NCBI RefSeq assembly: GCF_009870125.1
Contig: NC_046683.1
Coordinates: forward strand, 8,742,001 to 8,806,000
Source: Drosophila pseudoobscura
Lineage: Eukaryota; Arthropoda; Insecta; Diptera; Drosophilidae
DNA length: 64,000 nucleotides
Direction: 5' to 3'
Shown here in pieces: positions 13,513-25,343 of this stretch. The notes under the pieces were generated by a model. It had not been told where the DNA came from. It worked only from the letters and a program-made list of their open reading frames with translations, and did no database searches. The translations under genes and the position numbers were made by a program. The number at the start of each line of letters is the position of its first letter. The first letter of the stretch is position 1.

Positions 13513-15573
13513 AACAGAACAACAACAACGAGCATTCAATCCATTTCAATCCAATCACATCCCATCCCTCGCCTGATCCCAGCCCCAGCCCCAGTTCCAG
13601 CTCTGAAATGTTGTTTTCCCTCTCTTTATGGCTCGCATTCCATTGATTTTCATGGATTTCTCGTAATAAACTTTTGCTGTATTGTACTATAATTTTCGTA
13701 CAACATTTGCTCCCCGCCCTCTCCCGCTTTTCCTGCTTTCTGCTGAAGAAGATATACACATGTACAATAGTCTGTAAGAATATACTATGGATGCCATCAG
13801 TAGGTGATAATCAGCCGGAAGACATGCCGTCTGAGGAAGAACCTGCTACCTAGAGGAGGCCCAGGCCCATACAATCCCAGGGCTAAGCTTACACATTCAA
13901 GTAGTACTTTGTGGCCGTAATTTATCTTGAGTGGATCAATTGGGCGAGCCCACAGAACAAGAGCCAAAACAAAGGGCCATCGATCGATGGAGGCTATGAT
14001 CCGCCAGCTCATAGATCGCATCGGTTCGGCTTTGGGCCGGATCGTATGACTGGGCGAGCGAGAGCAGGTTCCTTTGTGGCCGGGTGTGCTTTTGTTGCTT
14101 TGTTTTGTTTGGTCGCTGGGCGGGGATTAAGACAAGTGTCGGTTGCACAATGGCCAGGCGATCCATCCATCCACCCAAACAAAGGACCTGCACGATCTAC
14201 GGCCTGCGATAAAGGATTAGCCCTTGGTCCCACACACACCGGCCCACGGACCTCGAGAGACAGCCAGTCTAGCGCGCATCCTCTCGTCCACATTAGGCCT
14301 AAGTGCGGCTTAGCCAAATGCTAATAGATTTGCTAATGTGAAAGCCCCGGCCACACATGGCTCATGTGAGCCTCTGTCCTGTCCTGTACCGGCTCCTTTC
14401 TCATTTCTCCTTGAGGCTTAGCCCAGGCCCTCCACTGGCTTTTATTGTGTGCCGCCTTTTGTGGGAACGCAACTCCATTGTTGCCACAAATTGCTGAACA
14501 AAGCAAAGCGTAGCGCCGGCGCTGCCATCGATCCCTACGAGACCGAGAGAGCCTACAGCCTACAGCCTACAGCCATCTCCCTCGTTCTCACACCCCACAC
14601 CCATTAATATTTCAATCACTAAAATATTCGGAGCAAACTAACAAATCGGTGTAGCGTGTCCGACCATTCCATTTGACCATTTTGTATTCATGGCATAGGA
14701 TTTGCTGGGGGCACTCAACAGGAGTACTATACAATACACACGATTCCCTCGCTTACCAAAGAGTCCATAAACGACAGCGACCTGCTCATGCTCTAGAACT
14801 CGATTGTACGCCATAACAAAACTTAAGTGAACTTTAATGTTTGCCCTAATATATCTTCCTGAATAGACATCTTATGGCAACTAATTTTACATCAATTTAA
14901 AGACCATACATTTCTCTACTTAATTCTTTTTAAGGGGTACATAACCCATTCTAAAGATGGTCGACCAGGCCTACAACTTAGTTTTCGTGTATTATCCCGA
15001 GCTGCCATGCCAGTTCCTTAAAATCATCCTAGTAATATATGCCACTGCTTCCTAGGGTATGGGGATGACGGGGTTTTCCTCCTCCATTCCGGGGCTGGCC
15101 AGCGTGCGTGCTTTTTTTATGGCATCAGTGCTTTTTGCATCGGGTTTTTATTCGCTCCGGCCCGGTCCGCCAGTTGGCACAGCTTCATTGGGCCCCACTA
15201 TGTTTCTAATCAGTGCAGCTTCCGTTGCCAGCTTCCTCTGCTCCACAGCCAGTCCTTGTCTCTGCCCCTGTCCCTGTTCCATGTCCACTGGCAGTTCTGT
15301 CTAACGACCTGCCTGTGCGGGGCGTCAGTCAACATAGAGCGATATTTGTCAACAAGCGGAACTACGAGTATAAATATGCATGCAATGCACGGCAAAGGGC
15401 TCTGGGACTCTCGTATAAAGGCAGACCAAAGGCAAAAAGGAAAATTTGATATGGGAAAATGGAAATGCCAGGGGAAACGGGATGCCATCGCACTAGGCTT
15501 TGATTCGGTCTCTAGGAGACTGCCCGGACTGCATTTCATACCATTCAATTCCTTAAATGAATTTGTCCACAAG

Positions 15574-15598
15574 CACACACACACACACACACACACAC
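15574..15598. repeat. (CA)n microsatellite
   Basis: An uninterrupted CA dinucleotide run of 25 bp lies about 390 bp upstream of the gene that starts at 15990. Confidence 0.95.
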
Positions 15599-15989
15599 GA
15601 AAACTCGTCTGTTTAAGAGTCCAACTCAAATTCAAAATGATCTAAAACCAAAAATACGAATCCGCAGAAAAAGCTCAAAAGGAAGCTCCCAGAAGAAAGC
15701 TCCAGAACGTCCGGCAGTGTTTGAAAGTGTTTGACAGATAATGACAGGTCACAGACCTGCCAACTCGATGAATGAACGAAAAGGTCTGACTTGGTAAATT
15801 TTTGATCATAGTAGCCCTTGAGTTTGTAATTCCACTTTGAACTCACTTGAACAGCATTGTATTACAGTTCATTTGTGTTCGTTCGTCTGTGAAGTATTAT
15901 TCGAGTTCCCCAAAAACGAATCTAAAAAAATCCAAAATAAAAGTTGAAGCAAACTTCATACATATACATATACATAAGCAGCCGTTAAC

Positions 15990-17046
15990 ATGTCCCGCCA
16001 GATGGATATGCGAGAGGCTATTCTCTCCACAGCCTTAAAGCGCTCCCTCCTATACGGTTAGTATTTTCAGTGCGGTATTGAAGATAGTCCCAGGCAAATA
16101 GCGGGTCGGTTTCCTTGTCCCTTCAGATTCGCAGCGTAAAATGAAGTTCCTGGATATCGTTGTGGTGCAACCAGAGCGGCCTGAGAAGCCTGAACGCACA
16201 GCCCATCAGCCCAGGGAGAGGTCCAAGAGCTCAAACAGTATTGATCGCATACTGTGGGAGGAGGAACCAGAACCATTGGATCCATACACAGAGCTCCTGC
16301 CATTGGGCCAAAAGTCAGTGGCCATCTGCAAGGAAGCGTTCTTCCAGCAGAAGGCCAACAATGGGTTCGGTAAACCGATCAAACCGTTCTCCGGCCCCTG
16401 GCATAATGTGCAGCCGAAAAAGCTGTTGGAGGAGCTGATAGCCGTAACAAACCCCGAGGCGCCCAAGGAAGCCACTCAGCTCGAAACGAATCTAGAGGCG
16501 GAGGAATCACAAGAAGACAAAGCGATTGAAAATCGCATCAATGAGGCCATGCTCTACTTCATGGAAGCGTCAAACCCTTTGATAGACGACCAATTGGAAC
16601 TTCTGTCCAAGATTATGCACTCCAAAGACGATACGAACCAGCAGCCAGAGGAGCAGGATCAAAATATGGTTAAACGTAAGAAAAATAAGAAGAAGCCCCA
16701 AAAGCGGAACCGCAAGAGGAATAAGGGCTATATACCAAACAAGGATAGCACTTTGGACTGTCCTGAGGAGGTTAATGCTGAGTCTGCTTCGGGGCAGACC
16801 GCCAACCTGGACCCTGAAGGCGATGACAATGACAAGACCCTGGACACAGGCGCCAGCATTGAACCCCAAGCAAACCCCGATTCCGAAGAAGCTGGACCCA
16901 TGTCTTTTTCCCCAAAGGTGGACGTGGACACAAACGAGAAGCCCAACAACTTGGAAGCCAAAGATGAAATTGTGGTGGATGCAGCTGGAGAGCAAGCTCG
17001 ATTCGACACCGAAGAGGGGGATCCACAGATTCCCTCTTTGCATTGA
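15990..17046 (+). CDS. Two-exon gene, 328-aa charged protein of unknown function
   Basis: Exon 1 (15990-16056) begins at an ATG in good context (GTTAACATG) and encodes MSRQMDMREAILSTALKRSL plus two residues. A 70-bp intron (16057-16126, GTTAGT...TTCAG) interrupts an Asp codon. Exon 2 (16127-17046) then runs open to TGA. The splice is supported because it joins the two frames exactly and extends the protein upstream of the exon-2 Met at residue 28. The first 140 residues are moderately conserved-looking (WEEEPEPLDPYTELLPLG, FSGPWHNVQPKKLLEELI). A Glu-rich helical stretch follows. A strongly basic segment at about residues 204-222 (KRKKNKKKPQKRNRKR) could be a nuclear or nucleolar signal, and the tail is acidic and probably disordered. 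I do not recognise the family. No AATAAA lies close downstream. Confidence 0.85.
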
Positions 17047-20000
17047 CACTTTACAATCAATTTTCACATCTTTTGGCCATTATTGTCTTAAATTCTAGTT
17101 ATGGTCCGCTGTTTAAACGCCTCTGAGAACAGTTGATGTGTCTTTGCTATGGGTTCAGGGGTTCGCTATTCTTGACACTGTGGTGTGGGTGTAGGGGTAC
17201 CACAGCCACTTCCGTTCCGTTCCGTTCCGTTCAGGCATGTAAATCACGGCGGAAGGGCCCCACGTTTGAGCTGTGCTGCCATCTCCATCACCTGCCTACA
17301 AATGACACTTGCAAATCCACTCAATATTGAGCGTTCGCGTCACCCTGGGCAACAAGAGCAGAGCCATTCCGTGGGGAGGTGGGCATGGAGTAAAGGTAAT
17401 GCAAATGTGGAGTGTGGAGAGGGTTAAGGGTAAGTCTAGGCAAAAAAGAAAGTCATAACGAGGCAGCGGCAGCGGCAGAGGCAGGGAGAGCAAACAACCA
17501 ACAACCAGCAACCGACAACCGGGAATCGGGAACCGGGAACCGACAACACATAAGCCGCCATGTTACGGATGCGAGAGTGCAGCAGCAACAGCCAACGTTG
17601 CACCTCCATGGGGCTTACACATACACATATACACACACAGAACACACAGGAAAAAAGCGACGCGTTTCGGAATTGGGAATCGGTTGCTCTTGGGGCAGGA
17701 GATGGAGCTCTTGGGGCAAAAGGCAGACTAGACCGAAGCGACTCATGGGGACAGCAGGAGAGCCGGCAGGAAAACGCCGCACAAACATTCATTCTATCAA
17801 AACAATTCAGGATCAAAAGGTTAGCCCATCCACCGAAACTCAAGCATAAAAAAACGGTGTCAATTCTTACCTTTTTCATATGTAAATTAAAGCATTTCCG
17901 TACTATGCAACCGATGATATGATATGCCCATGCAGTCTCAGTCCTCGTTGCCTTCTCGCTAGTACTGACTCGTACTCTTCTTTTGATTCTTTCTGTCATG
18001 GAATTTTCTCAGTGGCCTCTGGTTATAATTCCTCCTGTTGCTGGCCTTTCAAGCAATTTGGCTAAGACTGAGGCTGGAGCTGGGGCTGGGAGCTAAGACA
18101 GAAAGCCAGCCGATTCACTTTCAACACGATTCGATGGACACAAGTAGTGCGAGTACGTACGCTCTTGGCCAGTAGCTTTTAAGCATGAAATAGCAATGCG
18201 AGCCGAGTCCAGCTCTTGACCCCATCTCTGCCCCATCCTCTCCAGCAAACTCCGGAGGGTCCATCCATTCATCTATCCGTCCATCGGTCCATCCATCGTT
18301 CGGTGCTTCAGCCAGGACGCATACAAATCACACTAAGCCGAATACGTCAGGGCGGTGGCAGAGAATGGGAAAGCGAATAGGGATAGAGATATGGGGAGGG
18401 CTGGGCTTTGGCTTTGGCTTTCCTTTGAGTGCTAGCTGGCTCAATATCACAGAAAAATACCCGCAAAAAACTGGAACCCGTCAAGGAGAAGAAACAAAAA
18501 GGAGCAGCAGCAGTAGCAGCAGGAAAAAACCAAAACAAGTTAGGAGCGTATTGTGGCAAAGTGTTGCGACCGCCAGATACCCCCGAAAGTTAGAGCAAAT
18601 GAATCGATCGTCCTTCGACAGAGACTCTAAAATGCGAAGACATTGCATAAAGAAGAAATTACATTTGAATCGCTTCCTGCTCGGGCTCGTCTGTTAGACA
18701 ATGCCTACGGCGACTGAGTCGGTCCCGGAATCCAACAACAATATGCACAAATGTCTTTTTTAAGGCGATTTTCCGCCTTAGATTGGTCCCAATCTACAGT
18801 ACTTTTCCTGGGCGTGGCACAGATTGAGGTGAAGAAATATTTGGCAATAGAAAATCGTAGGTAATCCATGAAGCTCCATCCATTCGAATACACCCCGGCA
18901 CTCGACTGCTGGCAGGGTATTAGCCGAAGAGCAGAAGCAGAAAATGGCAAAAAGGAAAAACAGAAGCTGGCTTGACTACAAAACCCAAGTCGGAACGGAT
19001 GCGGCATCAACATCATCGACAACATCGGCATGCTCAGGAAGCAGTGTGGCAGTGGCAGTGGCAGGAACAGTGGGGGCACTGGGATGGATGTGCAAGGATT
19101 GACTTTGACTCCTGCCGAGCCATATGTATATCCTGTTTGTGCAGAGATTTGGCTTTGAGCTATGGATATCGTTAGAGATTGCCGTCGCTGGCTTTGTGTG
19201 CCCAGCCCCCCGCTCATCGATTTGCACCCTGGACGGACGGACGGAAGGGTGGGATGCCAGAACGTGGGCATGAGGGGGAGCCGGACCGGTGTAGAGGAGC
19301 TGCTTCCAGTGGTGGCAACTTCGAGTGTCGTGTGCAGCAAGTTTACAAGGCTGCAGCGCCGCACTCTCTTTTTTGTGTTGCTGCAGCCCCACTTCCCGAA
19401 GCCCAGCATAGAGGCTGTTGATGTTGCCGTTTTTTAATTACATCCTTCACTGGGAATCAGTTCACGTGGGGCCCCAGTCGTCTGAGGGATGGCACATATC
19501 AAGCATACGTCGTGTATGACGACGCGCCTCTGGGGGGCGGCAGGAAAAAAACCAAACCAAACCAAACCAAAAACTTGTACAAATGCCATGGTTTGGCTTT
19601 GGCCTATCTCTACCTCCTGCTCTTGTCCTCCCGCCTCTTGTTCTTTCACTCCCCCAGCTGGAGCTCGGGCTAAAGCTTCGTTAGTTTATTGTGAAATTCC
19701 AATAAATGCAGTTTAAACCAAAGCCTTGCCAACGATCGGCAAGGTACAAAAAAAGAACTACAGCACAACAACAAAAAAACAGGAACTACAGGAGCACAGG
19801 GGAAAGAAGGAGACCTCGACCTACCTCCCAGAAGATGAAAAAACGAACGAGTAAATCGTAGAAAATCGGAAAATTGGCCCCGCAATGTGGCAGCAGGACA
19901 GGGGATTGGTAAAAGCTGGGCAAAGGGCTGTGATGACTGTTTGATGGTTCCGCCATGTGGAACACCAAATGCCGCTACTCAGAAGGGCGAATATAAGGGT

Positions 20001-20384
20001 CCTGTAAGATTTTAATTGTGGCGTGATATAGTATAAAATATGTCGTACATGTATGTATATAGCTACCAAATATATGTAAATATCTGCAGTGTCTGCAGGG
20101 TATTCCCAGAGTCGGCACAGATCGGTTCAAGCAGGTAACTCGCCCACACAGGACTCGGTTCAATTGTGCAAGGGATTGCCACGATGCCGATGCCGATGCC
20201 GTGAGATGCTGAGCGATACAGAGCGATGGGAAGCGATGCGCCAAGGCCATCATGACGATGATGATGATGGTGAGCGGCTCCATCAGGGTAACGATACGGG
20301 GACGGCTCCATCCATAGAGCCAGTTGTCGGATGGATAGCGGAGGTGGTGGCGATGGCGATGGCGGTGGCAGTCGACAAGGACTT

Positions 20385-20415
<31 letters not shown>

Positions 20416-23400
20416 GTCTCCTCTTCCTTTGGATACTCTAGGTACTTGGGTACTTTGGGGATTTCGTGCAGATTTACATGCAAACAATCAAGATACGCCC
20501 GGGCTTTCAAGTGCCCCGGAGCCGGAGCTGGAGCCGGAGCCGGTAGAGCACACAGAACAGAGCTCCTGCGACCTCGCAACTCGCTTCTCAGGGACTCGTG
20601 CCAATACGTCATGTGTGTCCCAACAGCGGCTTACTCCCGGCTCCGGGAGGAGTTATGGCTATGGGAATGGAAATGGGTACGGTCTCGGGTCCGGATCTGG
20701 GTCCGGGCCGGTGCCCGGGCTCTGCTCGAAGCTGGGGTATGGGTTAAATGCTCCCGGTGCACGTTCCGTTTGCTTTTCACATCTTTTCACCTTTGATTTG
20801 CCATCGTGTTCCGCCCATCTCCTTTTCCATTCGCATTTCGATTGTCGTTGTGCCTTCCCTTCGATGTCCTTCGCCTGTTTGCCCTTCTTTTCCTTTCCTG
20901 CCACTGCCACTGCCACTGCGTGCCTCTGGTATCGCTCTTGATATTTCGCAATGTTTGTTAAATAAATATCTCTACACATGTTCCGATTACAGTCCCAGTC
21001 CCAGTCCCGGTCCCCACTCAATCACTTTGCATGTCTCTGGGTCTGGAAGTCCCTGTTGGAGCTTGTTATTTTTTGGTTGATATTATTGGTTTTTAATTCA
21101 ATTGCTACTTACGTATGTTAAATGTTCTCTTTGGGGGATTACTTGGCGTTGTCTGTGTCCTGACAGCCCGGCCCCCACTCTGGCTGCCTCCCCCTCCGCA
21201 GAGTGACGCTCTCTGCATCCTTATAAATGATAAATGAGAGTTAATTATTTAATGTCTGTCACCCAGTGGCTAACACGAGGCTAACCCACCCGCTGAAATG
21301 CAAATTGCCATCGTCACATGTTAGCAGCTGGACTTGGACTTGGCTTTGGCCATGGACATGGACAGGGACAGGGAGAAGGACAGCATGAGGTTGTAGTACC
21401 CATCTCACGGTGCCGTGTGTAGCACAGTTAACCCAAGTGACACATACAACACACAGGGACACAGCAGCAGGACATCGGACACTGGTCATAGGACCTCGGA
21501 CAACTAGACGAAGCCAGACTGTTGAAAACAACTAAAAGGAAACACCACCGACATCAGCATGGGGTTGACAGACGTTCGAATACCCTGCAGATTTGTAATC
21601 TACAAGTAAAGATAAATGGATATAATTATCGAAACGAAAGATCAGATATGTAATGGGAGGCCGTACTTCTCATTCACAGGAGGCTCCACCTTGTCCTCCT
21701 CTGGCTCGGATGGCTACTCCAGCTGATGCTCCTCCTTTGGTCGATGGCTTGCTCAGGGTCCTCCTTGCTCAATATCTTTGCTTTAATGTTTTATCTAAAA
21801 AAGAAAAGAATTTCGTTTGCTTGTCAGTTAATGCAGATTTGCAATTTATGTTTTTTTATGAGTTTCCAATGCCACCCTTTGGCATCAAATCCGCCCTCCC
21901 ATAGATCCCCAGCACCATCCCCATTCTGTAAATATGGCCGCCAGCTACTCAGTGGGTCAACAGCTGGTCAGCTGGGAAAACCGCTTTTGGGGGAGGCATC
22001 TCGCAGAGTGGCCGATCAGTGCGCATGCCTCGATTCCGATGATGATCTTTGGGGGTAGGTCAAGTCATGGCCAGGCGAGAGTCCCATCCGATAGCCGCTA
22101 TCTTTCCAATGGAAAAGGTCCAGCTGGGCTTCAAGGTCTGCTCATGCAAATGCAAATTGAATGACATGGAGCACGGCTAGTCGCCCCTTTCCCCTTCCTG
22201 CCTTCTCCTGCCAAATCCCCTGCCATGTCAAGGGGCTGCGCTGGACTGTGAAAAGAATTAGAACTAAGACGGGTGGATTTGCTGGATTCCAATGTTTTTC
22301 GCCCCCGAGCAGGACAGGACACAGCCAGGCTCTGACTCCGGCTCTGACGCGAACGGGCTCTGGCCCGGACAATGGTCAGCCGAGTATCCATTCCGGCATT
22401 CTCCTGCTGCTGGTGCTGCAATATTTACGACTTTGCCGCGCGCATTATCATTAATTTAGCAGATTAGCAGGACCTGGGGGGAGACGCAGAAGAGGAACAT
22501 CAAAAACCACAAAACCGCCTCGAAAATATTGTGCAGACGAGCACACAGACAATGGGCACACAGTGGAGGAGGGAGGGGTCTTGGAAAGTGTTGAGCGTAT
22601 TCCAAGAATTTTAATTGAGCTGTAGCCCCGAAGATCTCTGACTGCTGGCTGCTGTCTGCTGACTGCTGACTGGTGCGTGATTTAAGGCAAATCCCAAAAA
22701 CCGTGATAATCGACTTTGATGCCCGACTGTCGCCGCCGACATTGTCGCCTGCCTATCTGCTCTGCTGACTGCTCTCCTCACTGCTGGTTTGCATTGCATT
22801 TGGAAATGGTATAGTGGACAACAAAAGACATTCCCCAGATAGACTGCCGAATGGCGGACAGACACACACAGATATCCTGTTGTTTTTCCAGCCAACATAC
22901 TCCACAAGATATTGAGAGCAGAATGCAGACAGAGACAGACAGAGATTGCCAATGCCCAACCCATGCCTTTTATTATTACGACAGCGAGCGGGCGACCGAG
23001 TCCGAGTCTGAGTCCCAGTCTGAGTCCCAGTCCGAGTCGAGCGATGACACTTGGGTGCAAACGAGCCGATTATTGCCGCCTGATAATGTTCTAATTGCCC
23101 TGCAGCGATAGCGACAGCTAGTCCAAGCCAATTCCAACTGCGTCCAAGCTTGGTCGAGTCCAAGACCGAGGAGTCCCGGCCAGGACAGGACAGGGCTCCT
23201 ACTGTTTGGGCACTGCGCACTTTTCATTTTTGGCAAAAGGACTTGCTTCGAACCTGGACTCTGTGTAGTTGCAGTTGTCCTTTGTCACGATGCCGGACGG
23301 CACGCTGAGTCCTCAATCTCTGTGCTCTGTGTCTGTCTCCCTTTCTCAGCTTATCGCTATTGTCGTCTCGTGTGTCGGTAGGTGTTTTATTTGCCAAATG

Positions 23401-23560
23401 CATCCGACAACGCCCCGGGGGCTGGGGTATCCGTGTCCGTGTCCATGTCCATGTCCCTCCAGAGCACTTCATTAGTGTGTTTTCTGTACGTGGACGAGAG
23501 CAGACGAGAGGTCCTTTTCAACCGTACACCATATACGGTCTACCGTCAGCGCTTAGCCGC
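17047..23560. other. Non-coding region, repeat-rich
   Basis: No supported gene. Visible structure: TTCCG pentamers at 17211-17231, GGGAATC/GGGAACC hexamers near 17518-17546, CCATC repeats at 18259-18300, (AAACC)n at 19549-19573, a (TC)n run at 20385-20409, GGAGCC-type hexamers at 20519-20545 and GAGTC/CAGTC repeats at 22999-23040. The 235-codon plus-strand frame over 20089-20796 and the 187- and 234-codon minus-strand frames at 17436-17999 and 18705-19409 cross these repeats and begin at non-ATG codons or have no protein-like core. Confidence 0.55.
20385..20409. repeat. (TC)n microsatellite
   Basis: A pure TC run of 25 bp is followed by TGTCTC variants. It produces Ser-Leu and Glu-Arg strings in the overlapping open frames. 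Confidence 0.95.
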
Positions 23561-23943
23561 CTATCGCTGACCGCAGTTGGTCACTTTCCCGGAATCACTG
23601 GCAGTGTCGGCGGGTCCTTTTATATGTCGCCAAGCCATGAGAATTGATTTCACATTATTTTTCACCTTTCCCTGGTTCAATATTCGATTGAATTGCCGCA
23701 ATCTCAAGTATGGCAAGCACCTTGCGGATATATGGTTGTACCTTGTAGTCTGTGGACCATCTGAAAGTACTTTCGATGCAGATGCATAACCTTTAGCTCT
23801 TGATTTTATCCCTCGATTTTGGGATCTTCTCGTGCAGCGTATTACTGCCGCCACTTTGGCAGCCCTTAAATGAAACAAAACCCAATCAAAACTGTACATT
23901 AGCATATAATATTGAATATATATATGTATTCACATTGTACTTA

Positions 23944-24262
23944 CTATTGGTAACAGTCGAAAGCTGCAGCACTAAGTGGTTTCAATGTTCCAATGAGACT
24001 GCAAAGTCGAATCGGACGTTCGTTGCCTTCAGCATCCTGTTGCACCTGGGAATAGAGACTGCTATAAATATATCCAGATTCCCCACACACCGCTTACGGC
24101 TTTGGAAATTCCTGTAACATCCGCTTACCTTCAAAGCTATAGCCAAAAGCAATGATTCAGTGGAAAATCCTACTTGTATGTGCAACGCGTGCCCCTTGCA
24201 GACTCTACCAAGGGTGTAATCGACGCTTCCTGCAACGCGGCACTTCTCGGGGGAACTTCGTG
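23944..24262 (-). pseudogene. Possible two-exon coding fragment (weak candidate)
   Basis: On the minus strand an open stretch from 24262 down to 24129 reads ...EKCRVAGSVDYTLGRVCKGH and on to AIALK. It ends exactly at a GTAAGC donor (first intron base 24128). An 83-bp intron ends in TTCCCAG (24046), and the next frame, VQQDAEGNERPIRLCSLIGT and on to AAAFDCYQ, continues in phase to a TAG at 23944-23946. The upstream side is broken: the same frame has stops near 24270, and two other frames carry protein-like stretches (around 24265-24360 and 24360-24580). The candidate could therefore be a decayed gene, a missed upstream exon, or chance. The plus strand also has open frames here. No family is recognised. 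Confidence 0.22.
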
Positions 24263-24950
24263 CTCGAAAAAAACTTTACCATTAATATAAACGACTCTGC
24301 AATATCTGTTGTTCCTTCTGGCTATAATTATCGTCCAATGGGAACCACATTGGATATCTAATAGACACGGTCACTTTATACGATGCACGCTAAGCTCTCC
24401 ACTTCCACCAAAAATCGAATACGCCCGTATACTCTTCGAATATATGCAGTTCTTATTGGCAGTAGGGTTAATTTTGATCATTTTGTCCGACTAAGTACAC
24501 AATTTACACCAGCAACTTTTTACGAGGGAATCAATCAGCTGTTCTTTGTCCAGCCTGTGCTTTGGCCATTCGCATGTTAACGTAAGCGCGCGCGATGCGA
24601 ATATCGTATGTCAGAATGTGTTACCAAAACGTTTAATTAGTACATATGTATATTAAGTTACTTTCAATGTTTTAAAAATCTGTTTTAGTCTGTACGTTGC
24701 GGCTGCAGTTGCTTAGTTTAGGAAAAATACCGAAATCAATTGAATGGCGATAATATATCGATAATGAAAACGCCTAGTAGTTGCTAGTTGCTCAGCACTG
24801 AAAGTGGATTATCATTCTGAGAAAAAATATTAATTGAAAATTAATTGCAAATTTCAGTTTGTGGCAGGCGAAAACCAATCAATCAGCATATTTCCGAGTG
24901 ACCCATTGTGTTCCCAGAGTTCTTTAATAAGTCGAACCAATTTCAAAACG

Positions 24951-25062
24951 GTAAGCTACCAGACGGGCCAACAAGAACTGCCTAAAGGCATTAAGCTGAG
25001 TCACTGTTGGCTTGTGCAATTCGTGTAGTTTCGTTTATCAGAAGATTTGTATTATTCTGCAG
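24951..25062 (+). other. Intron in the 5' UTR of the RING gene
   Basis: A consensus donor (CG|GTAAGCT at 24951) and an acceptor after a T-rich tract (ATTATTCTGCAG, ending 25062) bound a 112-bp segment containing stops in all useful frames. The spliced leader would then run about 20 nt (25063-25082) to the ATG at 25083. The size and signals are typical of Drosophila introns. The transcription start is not identified. Confidence 0.55.
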
Positions 25063-25082
25063 GGTTCGAGAGTAATTTAGAA

Positions 25083-25343
25083 ATGAGTGCGGAGAAACAA
25101 TCTGGTGACGATGTGCCGAAGCTGCCCGGACCATCAATTGACGATGACGAAAATTGCTCTATTTGTCTTATGGACAAAATTGAGCCGGTGACGATGAAGT
25201 GCGGACACAGTTTTTGTTTTGAGTGCCTCAGCCGAGTTTTTCAGCAGCCTGTTTCCCGTTGGAGTAGCCCTCGGAAATGCCCACTGTGCCGCAGCGCGAT
25301 CTCAATGGACGATGCTACCGTCAAGATCTCCAAACCAAACTAA
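25083..25343 (+). CDS. Small C3HC4 RING-finger protein, 86 aa (putative E3 ubiquitin ligase)
   Basis: The frame encodes a complete RING: C25-x2-C28-x11-C40-x-H42-x2-C45-x2-C48-x17-C66-x2-C69. Ile27 sits at the usual E2-contact position, and Arg70 directly follows the last cysteine, where the 'linchpin' of active RING E3 ligases lies. RING domains of this type recruit E2 enzymes for ubiquitin transfer; whether this one is active is inference. Almost nothing lies outside the domain: 24 acidic/Pro-rich residues before it and 17 after, with no transmembrane segment or second domain. Start choice: the ATG at 25083 is the first in frame after the 5' UTR intron acceptor; the upstream in-frame extension has no ATG and crosses that intron. 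I cannot name an orthologue. Confidence 0.87.
   Translation: MSAEKQSGDDVPKLPGPSIDDDENCSICLMDKIEPVTMKCGHSFCFECLSRVFQQPVSRWSSPRKCPLCRSAISMDDATVKISKPN

Larger units (their letters stand above)
6200..15989. other. Non-coding region with many simple repeats
   Basis: No frame in this 9.8-kb stretch has the look of a gene. What can be seen is repeat structure: GTGGA/GTGGC repeats at 6322-6352, a (TGATC) run at 7077-7098, TCTGTC-type repeats at 7748-7785, CAGATT/CAGAAT repeats at 8418-8468, GGTCC-type hexamers at 9081-9117, CCATC repeats at 13110-13142 and TC/GCTC repeats at 13478-13512. Long frames on both strands at 9232-9735, 11624-12166 and 13936-14324 are made of these repeats or of G+C-rich sequence and mostly lack ATG starts or codon structure. 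Confidence 0.55.

Noticed and set aside
16570..17067. 165-codon minus-strand frame with hydrophobic residues
   Set aside because: It is the antisense shadow of exon 2 of the 328-aa gene.
20089..20796. 235-codon plus-strand frame
   Set aside because: It begins at a non-ATG codon and runs through GATGAT, TC and GGAGCC repeats, with no domain.
25047..25082. Twelve-residue upstream extension of the RING protein
   Set aside because: It starts at TTG and crosses the 3' splice site of the 5' UTR intron.
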